From Bacillus_BD sp050389805 (GTDB lineage Bacteria > Bacillota > Bacilli > Bacillales > Cytobacillaceae), in the NCBI RefSeq assembly GCF_050389805.1, contig NZ_CP130945.1:434001-498000 (forward strand): a stretch of DNA of 64,000 nt, read 5' to 3'. The notes under the pieces were generated by a model. It was not told the origin of the DNA. It was given only the letters and a program-made list of their open reading frames with translations, and ran no database searches. The position numbers and the translations under genes are program-made. Positions 30,939-40,302 of the stretch are shown in pieces. Within the stretch, counting starts at the first letter, position 1; each line of letters begins with the position of its first letter.

Positions 30939-31097
30939 TCAAGGACAAAAAGGGATGATTTTGTTAGAAGAAGTCTCTGATGAGGGGTCTCAAGGACAAA
31001 AACGGATAATTTTGCTAAAAGAAGTCTCTGATGAGTGGTCTCAAGGACAAAAACGGATGATTTTGTTAAAAGAAGTCTCAGATGAATTCTCAAGGAC
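30939..31097 (+). repeat. 51-bp tandem repeat, three units plus a partial
   Basis: TCAAGGACAAAAA starts at 30939, 30990 and 31041 (51 bp apart), with a truncated fourth copy at 31090. Each unit continues with GATAATTTTG or GATGATTTTG, then GAAGTCTC.GATGA. Because 51 is a multiple of three, one frame stays open for 82 codons. That frame has no ribosome binding site, begins in the aceA terminator and is not accepted as a gene. Confidence 0.88.
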
Positions 31098-31255
31098 AAA
31101 ACAGAAAAATTCACCAAAAAAGTCCATAAGCAGAAATCGAATGGACATGATAAGATAGGATGAAAATTCAGTGTTATATAAAACTAGTTCTTTACGCATA
31201 TCACTTGTTTCGGACTGATCATATACTTAATATTAGGAGAGAAGGGGGTGTTGTC

Positions 31256-31699
31256 TTGAGTGAATCAAAGCTAGAGGAATATCTAAACCAAGGGATGTAT
31301 GGTCCTAAGGAAATCAATCCTGACGAACGAAGGCAATTTCTAGGGACCTTACGGGAAAGAATCGAAATAGCCTTAACGAAGGCACAAGTGATGGAGAAAG
31401 ACCTCTATAAAGAAGTAGAGCAGGCGATGAAAAGATATCCAAAGCTACAGTTATTATTAAATGGAGAGATCGACTATCGCTTTTTATCAAAATATATTGG
31501 GATCGCCAACCAAAATCAAATCCCCTTTACCATTGTAAGGAATCAAGAACATCAAACAGAAATCGGACTTGTCTTAACACATGAAGATGCGGTTAATAAA
31601 GATGAAATTTATGTTACAAAAAAGGATATAAAGGTAAATATAGAACCACAACCGAAAAAGAAAAAAGGGTTATTTTCCTTTTTTAAAAAACGTAAATAA
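31256..31699 (+). CDS. yueI: YueI family protein (DUF1694)
   Basis: This 147-residue protein resembles YueI: KLEEYLNQGMYGPKEINPDERRQFLGTLRERI at the start and a lysine-rich C-terminal tail (KKKKGLFSFFKKRK). The TTG at 31256 is chosen because GAGAAGGGGGTG lies just upstream. The longer frame from 31160 adds 32 residues without family similarity. Function is unknown. Confidence 0.8.
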   Translation: MSESKLEEYLNQGMYGPKEINPDERRQFLGTLRERIEIALTKAQVMEKDLYKEVEQAMKRYPKLQLLLNGEIDYRFLSKYIGIANQNQIPFTIVRNQEHQTEIGLVLTHEDAVNKDEIYVTKKDIKVNIEPQPKKKKGLFSFFKKRK

Positions 31700-31824
31700 T
31701 CCTGCTAAAAAAAGTTGCCGGCATTGACGTTGGTTCAGTGCCGTTAAATCTTGTTTAGCCCTTTAAAGTTTGATATTATCAATATTATTGTGTATTACTA
31801 ACTATACTGAACATAGATAGTTAT

Positions 31825-32041
31825 CTAGCTCCAGCGCCTAGCGCAAAAAAGTGGACCTCCCATCCTTCCTCCACGATTGCAACAGTATCGATTCACATTG
31901 TTGTGTTCATCATGTTTCCTGTATTACAAGGAGGGGGAAGAAACGCCGACTAAAAACCGCAACGTCCTGTTGCGAACGTCGGTATCAGCACATCCTGTGC
32001 AAGTTAGTCCATACGTCGCTGGGCAAGGCGCTTACGCTTTT
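31825..32041 (+). repeat. Full copy of the CTAGCTCCAGCGCC element in the gatC leader
   Basis: The element starts CTAGCTCCAGCGCC (31825-31838) and ends GGCGCTTACGCTTTT (32027-32041), 217 bp. It shares both ends with the copy at 35346-35534, while the inside differs. It stops 3 nt before the gatC ribosome binding site. A candidate promoter, TTGATA (31770) and TATTAC (31793), lies upstream, so the repeat is probably transcribed as the 5' leader of gatCAB. No protein is convincing inside. Confidence 0.7.
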
Positions 32042-32060
32042 AATTTTGGAGGTGACCATA

Positions 32061-32351
32061 ATGACTAGAATTACAATCGATGAAGTGAAGCATGTTGCGA
32101 ATTTAGCTAGACTTGCGATTACGGAGGAAGAGGCTGAAAAGATGTCTCAGCAACTGGATGCGATTATTACATTTGCTGAACAACTGAATGAGCTGGATAC
32201 AGATAACGTAGAACCGACTTCACACGTCTTAGATATGAAAAATGTTTTCCGTGAGGATGTTCCAAAACCAGGTCTACCAGTAGAAGAAGTCTTGAAAAAT
32301 GCCCCAGATCATGAAAATGGGCAAATTAAAGTTCCGGCCATTATTGAGTAA
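32061..32351 (+). CDS. gatC: Glutamyl-tRNA(Gln) amidotransferase subunit C
   Basis: This 96-residue small subunit of GatCAB stabilises GatA and bridges it to GatB. The start at 32061 follows TTTTGGAGGTGACCATA and gives RITIDEVKHVANLARLAIT, the normal N-terminus. The open frame extends upstream into the repeat, but that part is not homologous. The C-terminus DVPKPGLPVEEVLKNAPDHE is conserved. Confidence 0.95.
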   Translation: MTRITIDEVKHVANLARLAITEEEAEKMSQQLDAIITFAEQLNELDTDNVEPTSHVLDMKNVFREDVPKPGLPVEEVLKNAPDHENGQIKVPAIIE

Positions 32352-32365
32352 GAGGAGGAGACACG

Positions 32366-33823
32366 GTGAGTTTGTTTGATCAAAAGGTAGCAGATTTACA
32401 TGCTCTGTTACAAAAAAAAGAAATCACAGTGTCTGATCTTGTTGATGAATCGTATAAGCGAATTCAAGAGGTAGAAGACAAGGTGCAGGCATTTTTAACA
32501 TTAGACGAAGAAAACGCACGCAATGCAGCAAAGAAATTAGACGAAAAGATTGGCACCGACGAATCAAAGGGTCTATTATTTGGAATGCCGATTGGCGTGA
32601 AAGATAATATTGTTACAAAAGATTTGAGAACAACTTGTGCAAGCAGAATTCTTGAAAATTTTGACCCTATTTATAACGCAACAGTCGTTGATCATTTACA
32701 TAAAGCAGAAACGATTACTATTGGTAAATTAAACATGGACGAGTTTGCCATGGGATCATCTACAGAAAATTCTTACTATCAAAAAACAAAAAACCCTTGG
32801 AATTTAGAAACGGTACCAGGTGGTTCTTCGGGCGGTTCTGCAGCTTCTGTAGCAGCAGGGGAAGTACTTTTTTCACTAGGTTCTGATACAGGCGGTTCAA
32901 TTCGACAACCGGCTGCATTTTGTGGTGTAGTTGGGTTAAAACCAACTTATGGCCGTGTATCTCGATATGGGTTAGTGGCATTTGCTTCTTCATTAGACCA
33001 AATTGGTCCAATTACAAGAACAGTTGAGGACAATGCCTACTTATTGCAAGCTATTTCCGGACTAGATCCAATGGATTCTACGTCTGCAAATGTAGAAGTT
33101 CCAAATTTCACTAATGCTCTAACAGGTGATATTAAAGGCTTAAAAATTGCCGTACCGAAAGAATACTTAGGTGAGGGTGTCGGAGAAGAAGCCCGAAATT
33201 CCGTATTAGAGGCGTTAAAAGTTTTAGAAAAATTAGGAGCAGAGTGGGAAGAAGTTTCGCTGCCGCATTCAAAATATGCGTTAGCCACTTATTATTTACT
33301 CTCTTCTTCAGAAGCATCTGCTAACTTAGCTCGTTTTGATGGAGTTCGCTATGGCTATCGTTCACCAAACTCTGAAAGCCTCATGGACTTGTATAAAAAT
33401 TCAAGAGCAGAAGGTTTTGGAGATGAAGTAAAGCGTAGAATTATGCTTGGAACGTTCGCACTAAGCTCTGGATATTATGATGCTTATTATAAAAAGGCAC
33501 AAAAAGCTCGTACATTGATCAAAAAGGATTTTGAAGATGTCTTCCAAAAATATGATGTCATCGTGGGCCCAACAACTCCAACACCGGCATTTAAGATTGG
33601 CGAAAAAGTCTCAGATCCATTAACGATGTATGCGAATGATATTTTAACGATTCCAGTAAACCTTGCAGGGGTACCAGGAATCTCTGTACCATGTGGATTT
33701 GCGAATGGATTACCACTTGGATTACAAATTATCGGAAAACACTTTGATGAAAGTACCGTTTACCGTGTGGCTCATGCATTTGAGCAAGCAACGGATCATC
33801 ATAAGCAAAAACCTGGATTGTAA
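32366..33823 (+). CDS. gatA: Glutamyl-tRNA(Gln) amidotransferase subunit A
   Basis: GatA is an amidase-signature enzyme that releases ammonia from glutamine for Glu-tRNA(Gln) to Gln-tRNA(Gln) conversion. The Lys-Ser-Ser triad is recognisable: GVKDNI (Lys about 79), and GGSSGGSAASVAAG / GSDTGGSIRQPAAFCG with the serines. The 485-residue length is normal. The GTG start follows GAGGAGGAGACACG. Confidence 0.97.
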   Translation: MSLFDQKVADLHALLQKKEITVSDLVDESYKRIQEVEDKVQAFLTLDEENARNAAKKLDEKIGTDESKGLLFGMPIGVKDNIVTKDLRTTCASRILENFDPIYNATVVDHLHKAETITIGKLNMDEFAMGSSTENSYYQKTKNPWNLETVPGGSSGGSAASVAAGEVLFSLGSDTGGSIRQPAAFCGVVGLKPTYGRVSRYGLVAFASSLDQIGPITRTVEDNAYLLQAISGLDPMDSTSANVEVPNFTNALTGDIKGLKIAVPKEYLGEGVGEEARNSVLEALKVLEKLGAEWEEVSLPHSKYALATYYLLSSSEASANLARFDGVRYGYRSPNSESLMDLYKNSRAEGFGDEVKRRIMLGTFALSSGYYDAYYKKAQKARTLIKKDFEDVFQKYDVIVGPTTPTPAFKIGEKVSDPLTMYANDILTIPVNLAGVPGISVPCGFANGLPLGLQIIGKHFDESTVYRVAHAFEQATDHHKQKPGL

Positions 33824-33835
33824 GGGGGGAGACCA

Positions 33836-35263
33836 TTGGAATTTGAAACTGTCATTGGACTTGAAGTCCACGTTGAATTAAAAACTGACTCAAAAATCTT
33901 TTCAGCAAGCCCCAATCAATTTGGAGCAGAGCCTAATACAAACACATCTGTAATCGAACTAGGTTATCCAGGTGTACTACCTGTGTTAAATAAAAAAGTT
34001 GTTGATTTCGGAATGAAAGCATGTATGGCGTTAAATTGCCAAGTGGCATCACATACGAAATTTGACCGAAAAAATTACTTTTACCCAGATAACCCAAAAG
34101 CTTATCAAATCTCACAATTTGATAAGCCAATTGGTGAACATGGTTGGATTGAAATTGAAGTGGACGGGTATAAAAAGAAAATTGGTATTACGCGCATTCA
34201 CTTAGAAGAAGATGCGGGTAAATTAAATCACGAAGGTACATATTCCTTATGTGATTATAACCGCCAAGGAACACCGTTAATCGAGATCGTGTCGGAGCCG
34301 GATATTCGTACACCAAATGAAGCCTATGCCTATTTGGAAAAATTAAAGTCGATTATTCAATACACAGGTGTATCTGATTGTAAAATGGAAGAAGGATCTC
34401 TTCGTTGTGATGCGAATATTTCCTTAAGACCTGTTGGGCAAAAAGAATTCGGAACCAAAACCGAGTTAAAGAACTTGAACTCTTTCAACTTTGTTCGTAA
34501 AGGCCTAGAGTATGAAGAAAAAAGACAGGCCCAAGTTCTTCGTTCTGGCGGTGTGATTGAACAAGAAACACGTCGCTTTGATGAAGCAAGCAATACAACC
34601 ATTTTAATGCGTGTCAAAGAAGGATCGGATGATTATCGTTATTTCCCAGAGCCGGATCTTTTAGATATCTTTATTGATGAAGAGTGGAAGGCTCGTGTAC
34701 AAGCAGAAATCCCAGAGTTGCCAGATGCACGCCAAAAGCGCTATGTAGAAGAATTGGGATTACCAGCTTATGATGCAGCTGTTTTAACGGTAACGAAAGA
34801 AACGTCTGATTTCTTTGAGGCAACAGTTGCAGCTGGTGCAGATGCGAAACTTGCATCGAACTGGATTATGGGGGATGTATCAGCCTACCTGAATGCCGAG
34901 CAGAAGGAATTAGACGAGGTTGCTTTAACGCCTGAAGGTTTAGCAGGAATGATTAAATTAATTGTGGATGGTACAATTTCTTCGAAAATCGCAAAAACGG
35001 TATTCAAAGAGTTAATTGAAAACGGTGGAGATGCCGAACAAATTGTAAAAGAAAAAGGCCTTGTTCAAGTATCAGACGAAGGTGCCTTATTACAATGGGT
35101 AACAGAAGCGATTGCCAATAATCCAAAATCAGTTGAAGACTATAAGAATGGGAAGAAGAAAGCGGTAGGTTCATTAGTAGGCCAAGTTATGAAGGCGTCT
35201 AAAGGACAAGCTAACCCACAAATGGTTAATAAAATAATTGTAGAAGAATTAGATAAGCTATAA
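33836..35263 (+). CDS. gatB: Glutamyl-tRNA(Gln) amidotransferase subunit B
   Basis: GatB is the kinase subunit that activates Glu-tRNA(Gln). The 475-residue protein begins FETVIGLEVHVELKT and carries KIGITRIHLEEDAGKL and DYNRQGTPLIEIVSEPD. A C-terminal YqeY/GatB tail domain ends it. A TTG start follows AAGGGGGGAGACCA. It ends the gatCAB operon before a strong terminator. Confidence 0.97.
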   Translation: MEFETVIGLEVHVELKTDSKIFSASPNQFGAEPNTNTSVIELGYPGVLPVLNKKVVDFGMKACMALNCQVASHTKFDRKNYFYPDNPKAYQISQFDKPIGEHGWIEIEVDGYKKKIGITRIHLEEDAGKLNHEGTYSLCDYNRQGTPLIEIVSEPDIRTPNEAYAYLEKLKSIIQYTGVSDCKMEEGSLRCDANISLRPVGQKEFGTKTELKNLNSFNFVRKGLEYEEKRQAQVLRSGGVIEQETRRFDEASNTTILMRVKEGSDDYRYFPEPDLLDIFIDEEWKARVQAEIPELPDARQKRYVEELGLPAYDAAVLTVTKETSDFFEATVAAGADAKLASNWIMGDVSAYLNAEQKELDEVALTPEGLAGMIKLIVDGTISSKIAKTVFKELIENGGDAEQIVKEKGLVQVSDEGALLQWVTEAIANNPKSVEDYKNGKKKAVGSLVGQVMKASKGQANPQMVNKIIVEELDKL

Positions 35264-35268
35264 AAAAT

Positions 35269-35303
35269 AAGCGCTAGGAAACTTTGTTTCCTGGCGCTTT
35301 TCT
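35269..35303 (+). terminator. Terminator of gatCAB
   Basis: AAGCGCTAGGAAAC (35269-35282) pairs with GTTTCCTGGCGCTT (35286-35299), with one wobble pair, then TTTCTTT. Confidence 0.9.
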
Positions 35304-35345
35304 TTAAAATGTAGAAAGTATATGCTTCTTTAGTCAGATTAATGT

Positions 35346-35534
35346 CTAGCTCCAGCGCCTACCCCCTCGAGGTCACAAGACAATCCGTCAAGAAGATTAA
35401 AGTACAATCTTCATGCCGGCTCGTCTTGTGCTTGGCCGTACCGGCATAAGTGCAACTACTCCTCTGTCTTCGCCTAAAGGCTTGCCATTCGGAGAGTTTT
35501 CTTTATCGGGGGTGAGCAAGGCGCTTCCGCTTTT
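35346..35534 (+). repeat. Second long copy of the CTAGCTCCAGCGCC element
   Basis: The ends are CTAGCTCCAGCGCC (35346-35359) and GGCGCTTCCGCTTTT (35520-35534), about 189 bp. The inside has hairpins such as GAAGATT/AATCTTC and ATGCCGG/CCGGCAT. Its interior is unlike that of the 31825 copy, so only the ends are conserved. It lies in the gap between gatB and the convergent transporter gene. Confidence 0.7.
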
Positions 35535-35580
35535 CTTATTTCCGACAAAATAACGATAAATTTCCCAGGAAAAGACAAAC

Positions 35581-35606
35581 AAAAGCCGACAAATATGTCG
35601 GCTTTT
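35581..35606. terminator. Bidirectional terminator, transporter gene side
   Basis: AAAAGCCGACA (35581-35591) pairs with TGTCGGCTTTT (35596-35606). A T run follows on both strands. It lies 7 nt after the stop of the minus-strand symporter gene. Confidence 0.88.
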
Positions 35607-35613
35607 GTTTATA

Positions 35614-37107
35614 TTATTTTTCTTTATTTAACAAACGAATAGTGGCATCAAATTCTTGTTCAATCGTTTCATTACGTTTATAGGTTAATAAACTAACGAC
35701 GATAGAGAATACGAGATTGATGATGAACCCTGGTACAATTTCATATAATGAAAATGGAATCACACCTGATTCGGTTAAGTTTGCCCATACAATAACGGTT
35801 ATAGCTCCAGTGACCATTCCAGAAAGGGCACCCCAACTGGTCATTTTTCTCCAGAATAAACTTAAAAGAATAATGGGACCAAACGAACCACCGAAACCTG
35901 CCCAAGCATAAGCAACAAGGTCTAAAATCGTACTATCTGGATTAAGGGCTAGCAGAAAAGCAACTACAGCAACAACTAGTACGGCGATTCTCCCTAGAAA
36001 GACATATTCTTTGTCAGTACCGTTTTTTCTTAACAGGACTTTATATAAATCTTCTACAAGAGCACTTGATGTAACGATTAACTGGGAAGAAATCGTACTC
36101 ATAATCGCAGCAAGAACAGCAGCTAATAAGAAACCAGCGATTAAAGGATGAAAAATAATTTGACCTAAGGTAAGGAAAACAGCTTCAGGATTATCTAGAG
36201 TGTATTGCGTATTTTTCTCAAAAAAGGCAATTCCAACTAAAGCGGTTAACATTGTTCCAATTAAAGAGAATATCATCCAACCCATCCCGATTCGACGAGC
36301 ACTTTTCGTTTCTTTAATCGTTTTAATGGCCATAAACCGTACAATAATATGAGGTTGTCCAAAATAACCAAGCCCCCATGCCAAAGCCGAAATAATCCCT
36401 ACAAAGGTAGTACCTTTAAATAAATCAAGTAATGTTGGATCAATCGTATGGATCGTATTAAAAGTTTCAGCAGGTCCTCCTGTATGGAAGATGGCAATAG
36501 AAGGTACTAGAATAAGAGCGACTAACATCATTAACCCTTGAAGAAAGTCGGTATAACTTACCGCAAGGAAACCGCCAAATAGAGTATAGGCAATCGTTAC
36601 GCCAGCAACAATGAGTAAACCTACTGTGTAATCAACCCCGAAAGAAGATTCAAAGAATACACCACCGGAAACCATTCCTGATGAAACGTAGAAGGTAAAG
36701 AAAATTAAAATGACAAGTCCAGCTACGATTCTGAGTAGTTTTGTTGAATCTTTGAAACGATTTTCTAAATAGCTAGGAATGGTAATAGAATCATTGGCTA
36801 CTTGTGTATAGGAACGAAGTCGAGGAGCAACGAAGAACCAGTTCGCATAAGCACCTAGTGTAAGTCCGACCGCAATCCAAGCATCAGCAAGACCTGTTAC
36901 ATAAATTCCACCTGGTAACCCCATTAGCAGCCATCCACTCATATCTGCAGCCCCTGCACTAAGTGCGGTTACAGCAGGTCCGAGTGAACGTCCACCAAGC
37001 ATATAATCCGTTAAATTGCTCGTTTTTTTGTATGAATACCAACCAACATATAACATAATGGCTAAATAAATAATAATCGATATTAATTGATATGTTTCAT
37101 CAGACAT
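35614..37107 (-). CDS. opuE: Sodium/proline-type symporter (OpuE/PutP family)
   Basis: This 497-residue sodium:solute symporter has about 13 membrane segments. DYMLGGRSLGPAVTALSAGAADMSGWLL and the Na+-site region GWLLMGLPG are as in PutP/OpuE. In B. subtilis opuE, the osmoprotective proline uptake system, lies near gatCAB, and the position here agrees; a catabolic PutP is the alternative, but no putBC genes are nearby. The start is ATG at 37107, after AAAAGGGGAAAGACG. A longer frame to 37149 lacks a ribosome binding site. Confidence 0.85.
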   Translation of the reverse strand: MSDETYQLISIIIYLAIMLYVGWYSYKKTSNLTDYMLGGRSLGPAVTALSAGAADMSGWLLMGLPGGIYVTGLADAWIAVGLTLGAYANWFFVAPRLRSYTQVANDSITIPSYLENRFKDSTKLLRIVAGLVILIFFTFYVSSGMVSGGVFFESSFGVDYTVGLLIVAGVTIAYTLFGGFLAVSYTDFLQGLMMLVALILVPSIAIFHTGGPAETFNTIHTIDPTLLDLFKGTTFVGIISALAWGLGYFGQPHIIVRFMAIKTIKETKSARRIGMGWMIFSLIGTMLTALVGIAFFEKNTQYTLDNPEAVFLTLGQIIFHPLIAGFLLAAVLAAIMSTISSQLIVTSSALVEDLYKVLLRKNGTDKEYVFLGRIAVLVVAVVAFLLALNPDSTILDLVAYAWAGFGGSFGPIILLSLFWRKMTSWGALSGMVTGAITVIVWANLTESGVIPFSLYEIVPGFIINLVFSIVVSLLTYKRNETIEQEFDATIRLLNKEK

Positions 37108-37366
37108 CGTCTTTCCCCTTTTACTATTAGATATTGTTAAAAAAATCATAAGTTCCTGATTTTTTTGAATGCGTTTAATCGTTATAAATAAGTAAAGAAA
37201 TGGCGAAATTACTTGTTTATTATGTGAAAATAGTTATTTCTATATAATAGTATAAAATCACTAAATAGGCTAGATGTTTTGTTAGGCTGAAAATTTGATA
37301 TTGGGCGGTGAGAACAGGCAAAATAGAAATGAATGAATACTAATTAATAGTAAGGATGTGGAAATC

Positions 37367-37927
37367 TTGGATTTAAAGCAGTGGTTTGAAAAAGGGTTAA
37401 CAAAAGATGAGTATATTATGGGGATGAATGTAAATAAGGAAAAAATGCAACATATTTATAATCAATTTGCTTTAAATGAATCGGAAAGAGAACGTACACA
37501 AACGTTAAAAAACCACGGATTAAAAGTCATTGTCATTTCTGAGGACTGGTGTGGGGACGCCATGTTAAACAATCCAATCTTGTTACGAATTGCCGAAGAG
37601 GCCAACATAGACGTTCGGTTTATCCTGAGAGATCAAAACCTTGAATTAATGGACCAATATTTAACAAATGGAACTTCAAGATCGATTCCAATCTTTATTT
37701 TTATTAATGAAAATGGGGAAGAAAAAGCAGTATGGGGTCCAAGAGCGCCAAAATTGCAAGAACTAGTAACAAGTGAACTTGGTAAATTGCCAAGTCAAGA
37801 TGATCCGGATTTTAAAGAAAAGCAAATGGCATTATACAAAGGATTAGGTGAACGTTACCAAGTAGAGGAAGAATTATGGCATGCCGTTGCCGATAGCATA
37901 CTGAGCACATTATCGAAGATTTCATAA
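37367..37927 (+). CDS. Thioredoxin-like family protein
   Basis: This protein of about 186 residues has a thioredoxin-like core, with SEDWCGDAMLNNPIL in place of the WCGPC motif. Only the first Cys is kept, so disulfide exchange by a CXXC pair is not possible. SRSIPIFIFINENG gives the cis-Pro loop. The TTG at 37367 is preferred (AAGGATGTGG upstream, N-terminus DLKQWFEKGL); the GTG at 37358 is too close to that site. It resembles the small Bacillus thioredoxin family of unknown role. Confidence 0.75.
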   Translation: MDLKQWFEKGLTKDEYIMGMNVNKEKMQHIYNQFALNESERERTQTLKNHGLKVIVISEDWCGDAMLNNPILLRIAEEANIDVRFILRDQNLELMDQYLTNGTSRSIPIFIFINENGEEKAVWGPRAPKLQELVTSELGKLPSQDDPDFKEKQMALYKGLGERYQVEEELWHAVADSILSTLSKIS

Positions 37928-37991
37928 TCATATAGTGACTCAAAGGACGGGGGACCATCATGGCAAATGAGGTCCCTCTCTTCGTGTATCC

Positions 37992-38594
37992 TTAAACCGG
38001 CTTAATTCGATCATTGATTAAGTTCTTATCTGTAATCTTAGGTTCTTTGCGTTGGATAAAATTTCGAATGTTTGTCCGATGTAAAAAGATAAGTAATAAT
38101 AAGAATAGGAGTAATAGAATATCATTCTCCGAACCTGGCTTCATGATGGTATATAAGTATAGGATAAGTCCGACAGATATTGAGCCAAAGAATACATATT
38201 TCGAGATTAAGATGACGAGAAAAAATGAAAGATACGCAATTAAAAACAATGGAGGGTTAGCGACTAGTAAAGCGCCAGCTATGGTTGCAATCGCTTTTCC
38301 TCCTCTGAATCCCGCAAAAATTGGAAAACAATGCCCGATTACAGCTATTAGTCCCAAGTGAAGTGGACTGATATTTGTTTCAAAGATAAGTGGCAATGAA
38401 GCGGCAAGTGCCCCTTTTCCTACATCCACTAGTAGAACGACAATGCCTGCCTTTTTCCCTAATACTCTTAGAGAATTGGTTGCACCCGGATTATTACTGC
38501 CGTGCTCACGAATATCAATTCCAAAAAAGACTCTTCCAATGATTAAAGCAGTAGGAATCGATCCGAGTAGGTAGGCTAGAATATAAAGCAGCAT
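37992..38594 (-). CDS. Glycerol-3-phosphate acyltransferase PlsY family
   Basis: PlsY transfers acyl from acyl-phosphate to glycerol-3-phosphate at the membrane. The 200-residue protein has five hydrophobic segments. All three family motifs are present: GSIPTALIIGRVFFGIDIREHGSNNPGATN near the start, DVGKGALAASLP near 57-68, and GHCFPIFAGFRGGKAIAT near 87-104. The C-terminal NLINDRIKPV tail is charged. The usual Bacillus plsY (yneS) lies elsewhere, so this may be a paralogue. Confidence 0.9.
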   Translation of the reverse strand: MLLYILAYLLGSIPTALIIGRVFFGIDIREHGSNNPGATNSLRVLGKKAGIVVLLVDVGKGALAASLPLIFETNISPLHLGLIAVIGHCFPIFAGFRGGKAIATIAGALLVANPPLFLIAYLSFFLVILISKYVFFGSISVGLILYLYTIMKPGSENDILLLLFLLLLIFLHRTNIRNFIQRKEPKITDKNLINDRIKPV

Positions 38595-38862
38595 TTGCTC
38601 CCCCCTTTCAATCTAGCTTGTTCCATTCTATTATGATATGAAAAAAAGCAAAATAATAGTATTTTTTCTAATCTCGTTTTCCAAATTCATGTAGGTGTGG
38701 AGTCTCAAATTACCAAATAATGTAAGGTGCCTGGCACGCATTTTTTACCCCCCCACACCTTTTTAATTGATTAAACTATATGTTTAAATATATAATTTTA
38801 TAAATGACTAATGTGATTTTGATAACTTGTAAGATTCTGATTATATAATGGAGGGGCCTTTT

Positions 38863-40206
38863 TTGACGATCGCGATTGTTACACTGATTGTATTAATTTT
38901 ATTTAATGCCTTTTTTGCTGCTTCTGAAATGGCATTGGTCGGATTAAATGATAACAAAATAAAACGACTTGCTGAAGAGGGGGACAAAAAAGCAAAATTA
39001 ATCTATAACCTCATTTCTGAACCTAGCCGATTCTTGAGTACCATCCAAATTGGGATAACATTAGCTGGGTTTTTAGCCAGTGCGTTTGCGGCTGATTTCT
39101 TTGCGGGTCCGCTTGCTCAAGCATTATTTGATTTAGGAGTTCCAATTGAATTATCGGTGTTACAAACAGCATCTGTAGTTGTGATTACCATTTTGCTATC
39201 CTATTTTACATTAGTGTTTGGGGAACTAGTACCAAAGCAGCTTGCTTTGCAAAAGGCAGAATCGATCGCAAACCTTGCGGCTCCACCCCTGACTTTATTA
39301 TTCAAACTATGTTTACCTGTTGTGAAATTTCTGACCTTTTCTACAAATTCGATTATTCGCTTGTTCGGTGTGGACCCCAATGCAAAAGGTGAGGAAGCAA
39401 CAGAAGAGGAAATTCGAATGATGATTGATGTCGGAAGCGAACGTGGGACGATTCAAGCTGAAGAAAAGCTCATGATCCATAATATCTTTGAATTCAATGA
39501 TAAATCGGTTTCAGATATTGTGACACACCGTACGGACATGGTGGCCCTTCCTATTGATGCAAGCTTGGAAGAAACGGTGGAAATCGTCAATTTAGAAAGG
39601 TATACGAGATTTCCCGTTTATGAGGGGGATATAGATAATATCATTGGGATCTTTCACGTGAAATATTTATTTCAATTTATGAGTAAGGACAATGATAAAG
39701 CTTTTGATTTAAGAGAACTAATTCGTAAACCCTATTTTGTCCTTGAAACACAATCGATTGATACTTTATTTACAGATATGAAAAAGAATAATGTTCATAT
39801 TGCAATCGTTTTGGATGAATACGGCGGTACAGAAGGGTTAATTACGATTGAGGATGTTATAGAGGAAATTGTAGGGGAAATCTCTAGTGAGATTGACGGA
39901 CCTGATGAAGAGGAAATTAGACAACTCTCTCCTAATCAATATGCGATAGAGGGTGTTACCAATCTATATAAATTAAAGGATATCTTAAAGGTTGATTTAC
40001 CAATAGACGATTTTGATACACTCAATGGTTTTCTTATTAGTGAAATAGGTTATATCCCATCAACTCAAGAACGACCAGTTATTACGTATCAGGATCTACT
40101 CTTTGAGGTAAAAGAAGTATCGGAAAACCGAATTGAACAGGTACTTGTAACGATACAAGAACATAACGAAGATATCGCTAGTGAAAAAGAAGAGGTTAAA
40201 GCATAG
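38863..40206 (+). CDS. CNNM/CorC-type membrane protein with CBS domains
   Basis: The protein is 447 residues. An N-terminal DUF21/CNNM membrane domain (FNAFFAASEMALVGLNDNKIKRL, then GFLASAFAADFFAGP) is followed by two CBS domains (residues about 200-320, with IVTHRTDMVALP and DEYGGTEGLITIEDVIEEIVGEI). A CorC_HlyC domain ends it. Such proteins are linked to Mg2+ export or tolerance. The TTG at 38863 is chosen because GGAGGGG, which overlaps the ATG at 38848, is its ribosome binding site. The upstream gap contains GGTGCCTGGCAC, a small palindrome. Confidence 0.85.
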   Translation: MTIAIVTLIVLILFNAFFAASEMALVGLNDNKIKRLAEEGDKKAKLIYNLISEPSRFLSTIQIGITLAGFLASAFAADFFAGPLAQALFDLGVPIELSVLQTASVVVITILLSYFTLVFGELVPKQLALQKAESIANLAAPPLTLLFKLCLPVVKFLTFSTNSIIRLFGVDPNAKGEEATEEEIRMMIDVGSERGTIQAEEKLMIHNIFEFNDKSVSDIVTHRTDMVALPIDASLEETVEIVNLERYTRFPVYEGDIDNIIGIFHVKYLFQFMSKDNDKAFDLRELIRKPYFVLETQSIDTLFTDMKKNNVHIAIVLDEYGGTEGLITIEDVIEEIVGEISSEIDGPDEEEIRQLSPNQYAIEGVTNLYKLKDILKVDLPIDDFDTLNGFLISEIGYIPSTQERPVITYQDLLFEVKEVSENRIEQVLVTIQEHNEDIASEKEEVKA

Positions 40207-40230
40207 ATTCGATCATAGAAGAATCAACAT

Positions 40231-40270
40231 AAATCTTAATCAATCCTTAGTAGGGGTGGTTAAGATTTTT
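40231..40270 (+). terminator. Terminator after the CNNM gene
   Basis: AAATCTTAATCA (40231-40242) pairs with TGGTTAAGATTT (40257-40268), with one wobble pair, followed by TTTTT. Confidence 0.88.
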
Positions 40271-40302
40271 TATTTTAAAAAGTTATTCCGAACAAAGCAA
40301 TC

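Noticed and set aside
30910..31158. 82-codon ORF with an internal 17-residue repeat
   Set aside because: It arises from the 51-bp tandem repeat, begins in the aceA terminator and has no ribosome binding site.
31715..31745. Hairpin CGGCATTGAC/GTTCAGTGCCG after yueI as a terminator
   Set aside because: No T run follows it.
31851..32060. gatC starting at 31851 with 70 extra residues
   Set aside because: That part lies in a dispersed repeat, and the ATG at 32061 has a perfect ribosome binding site.
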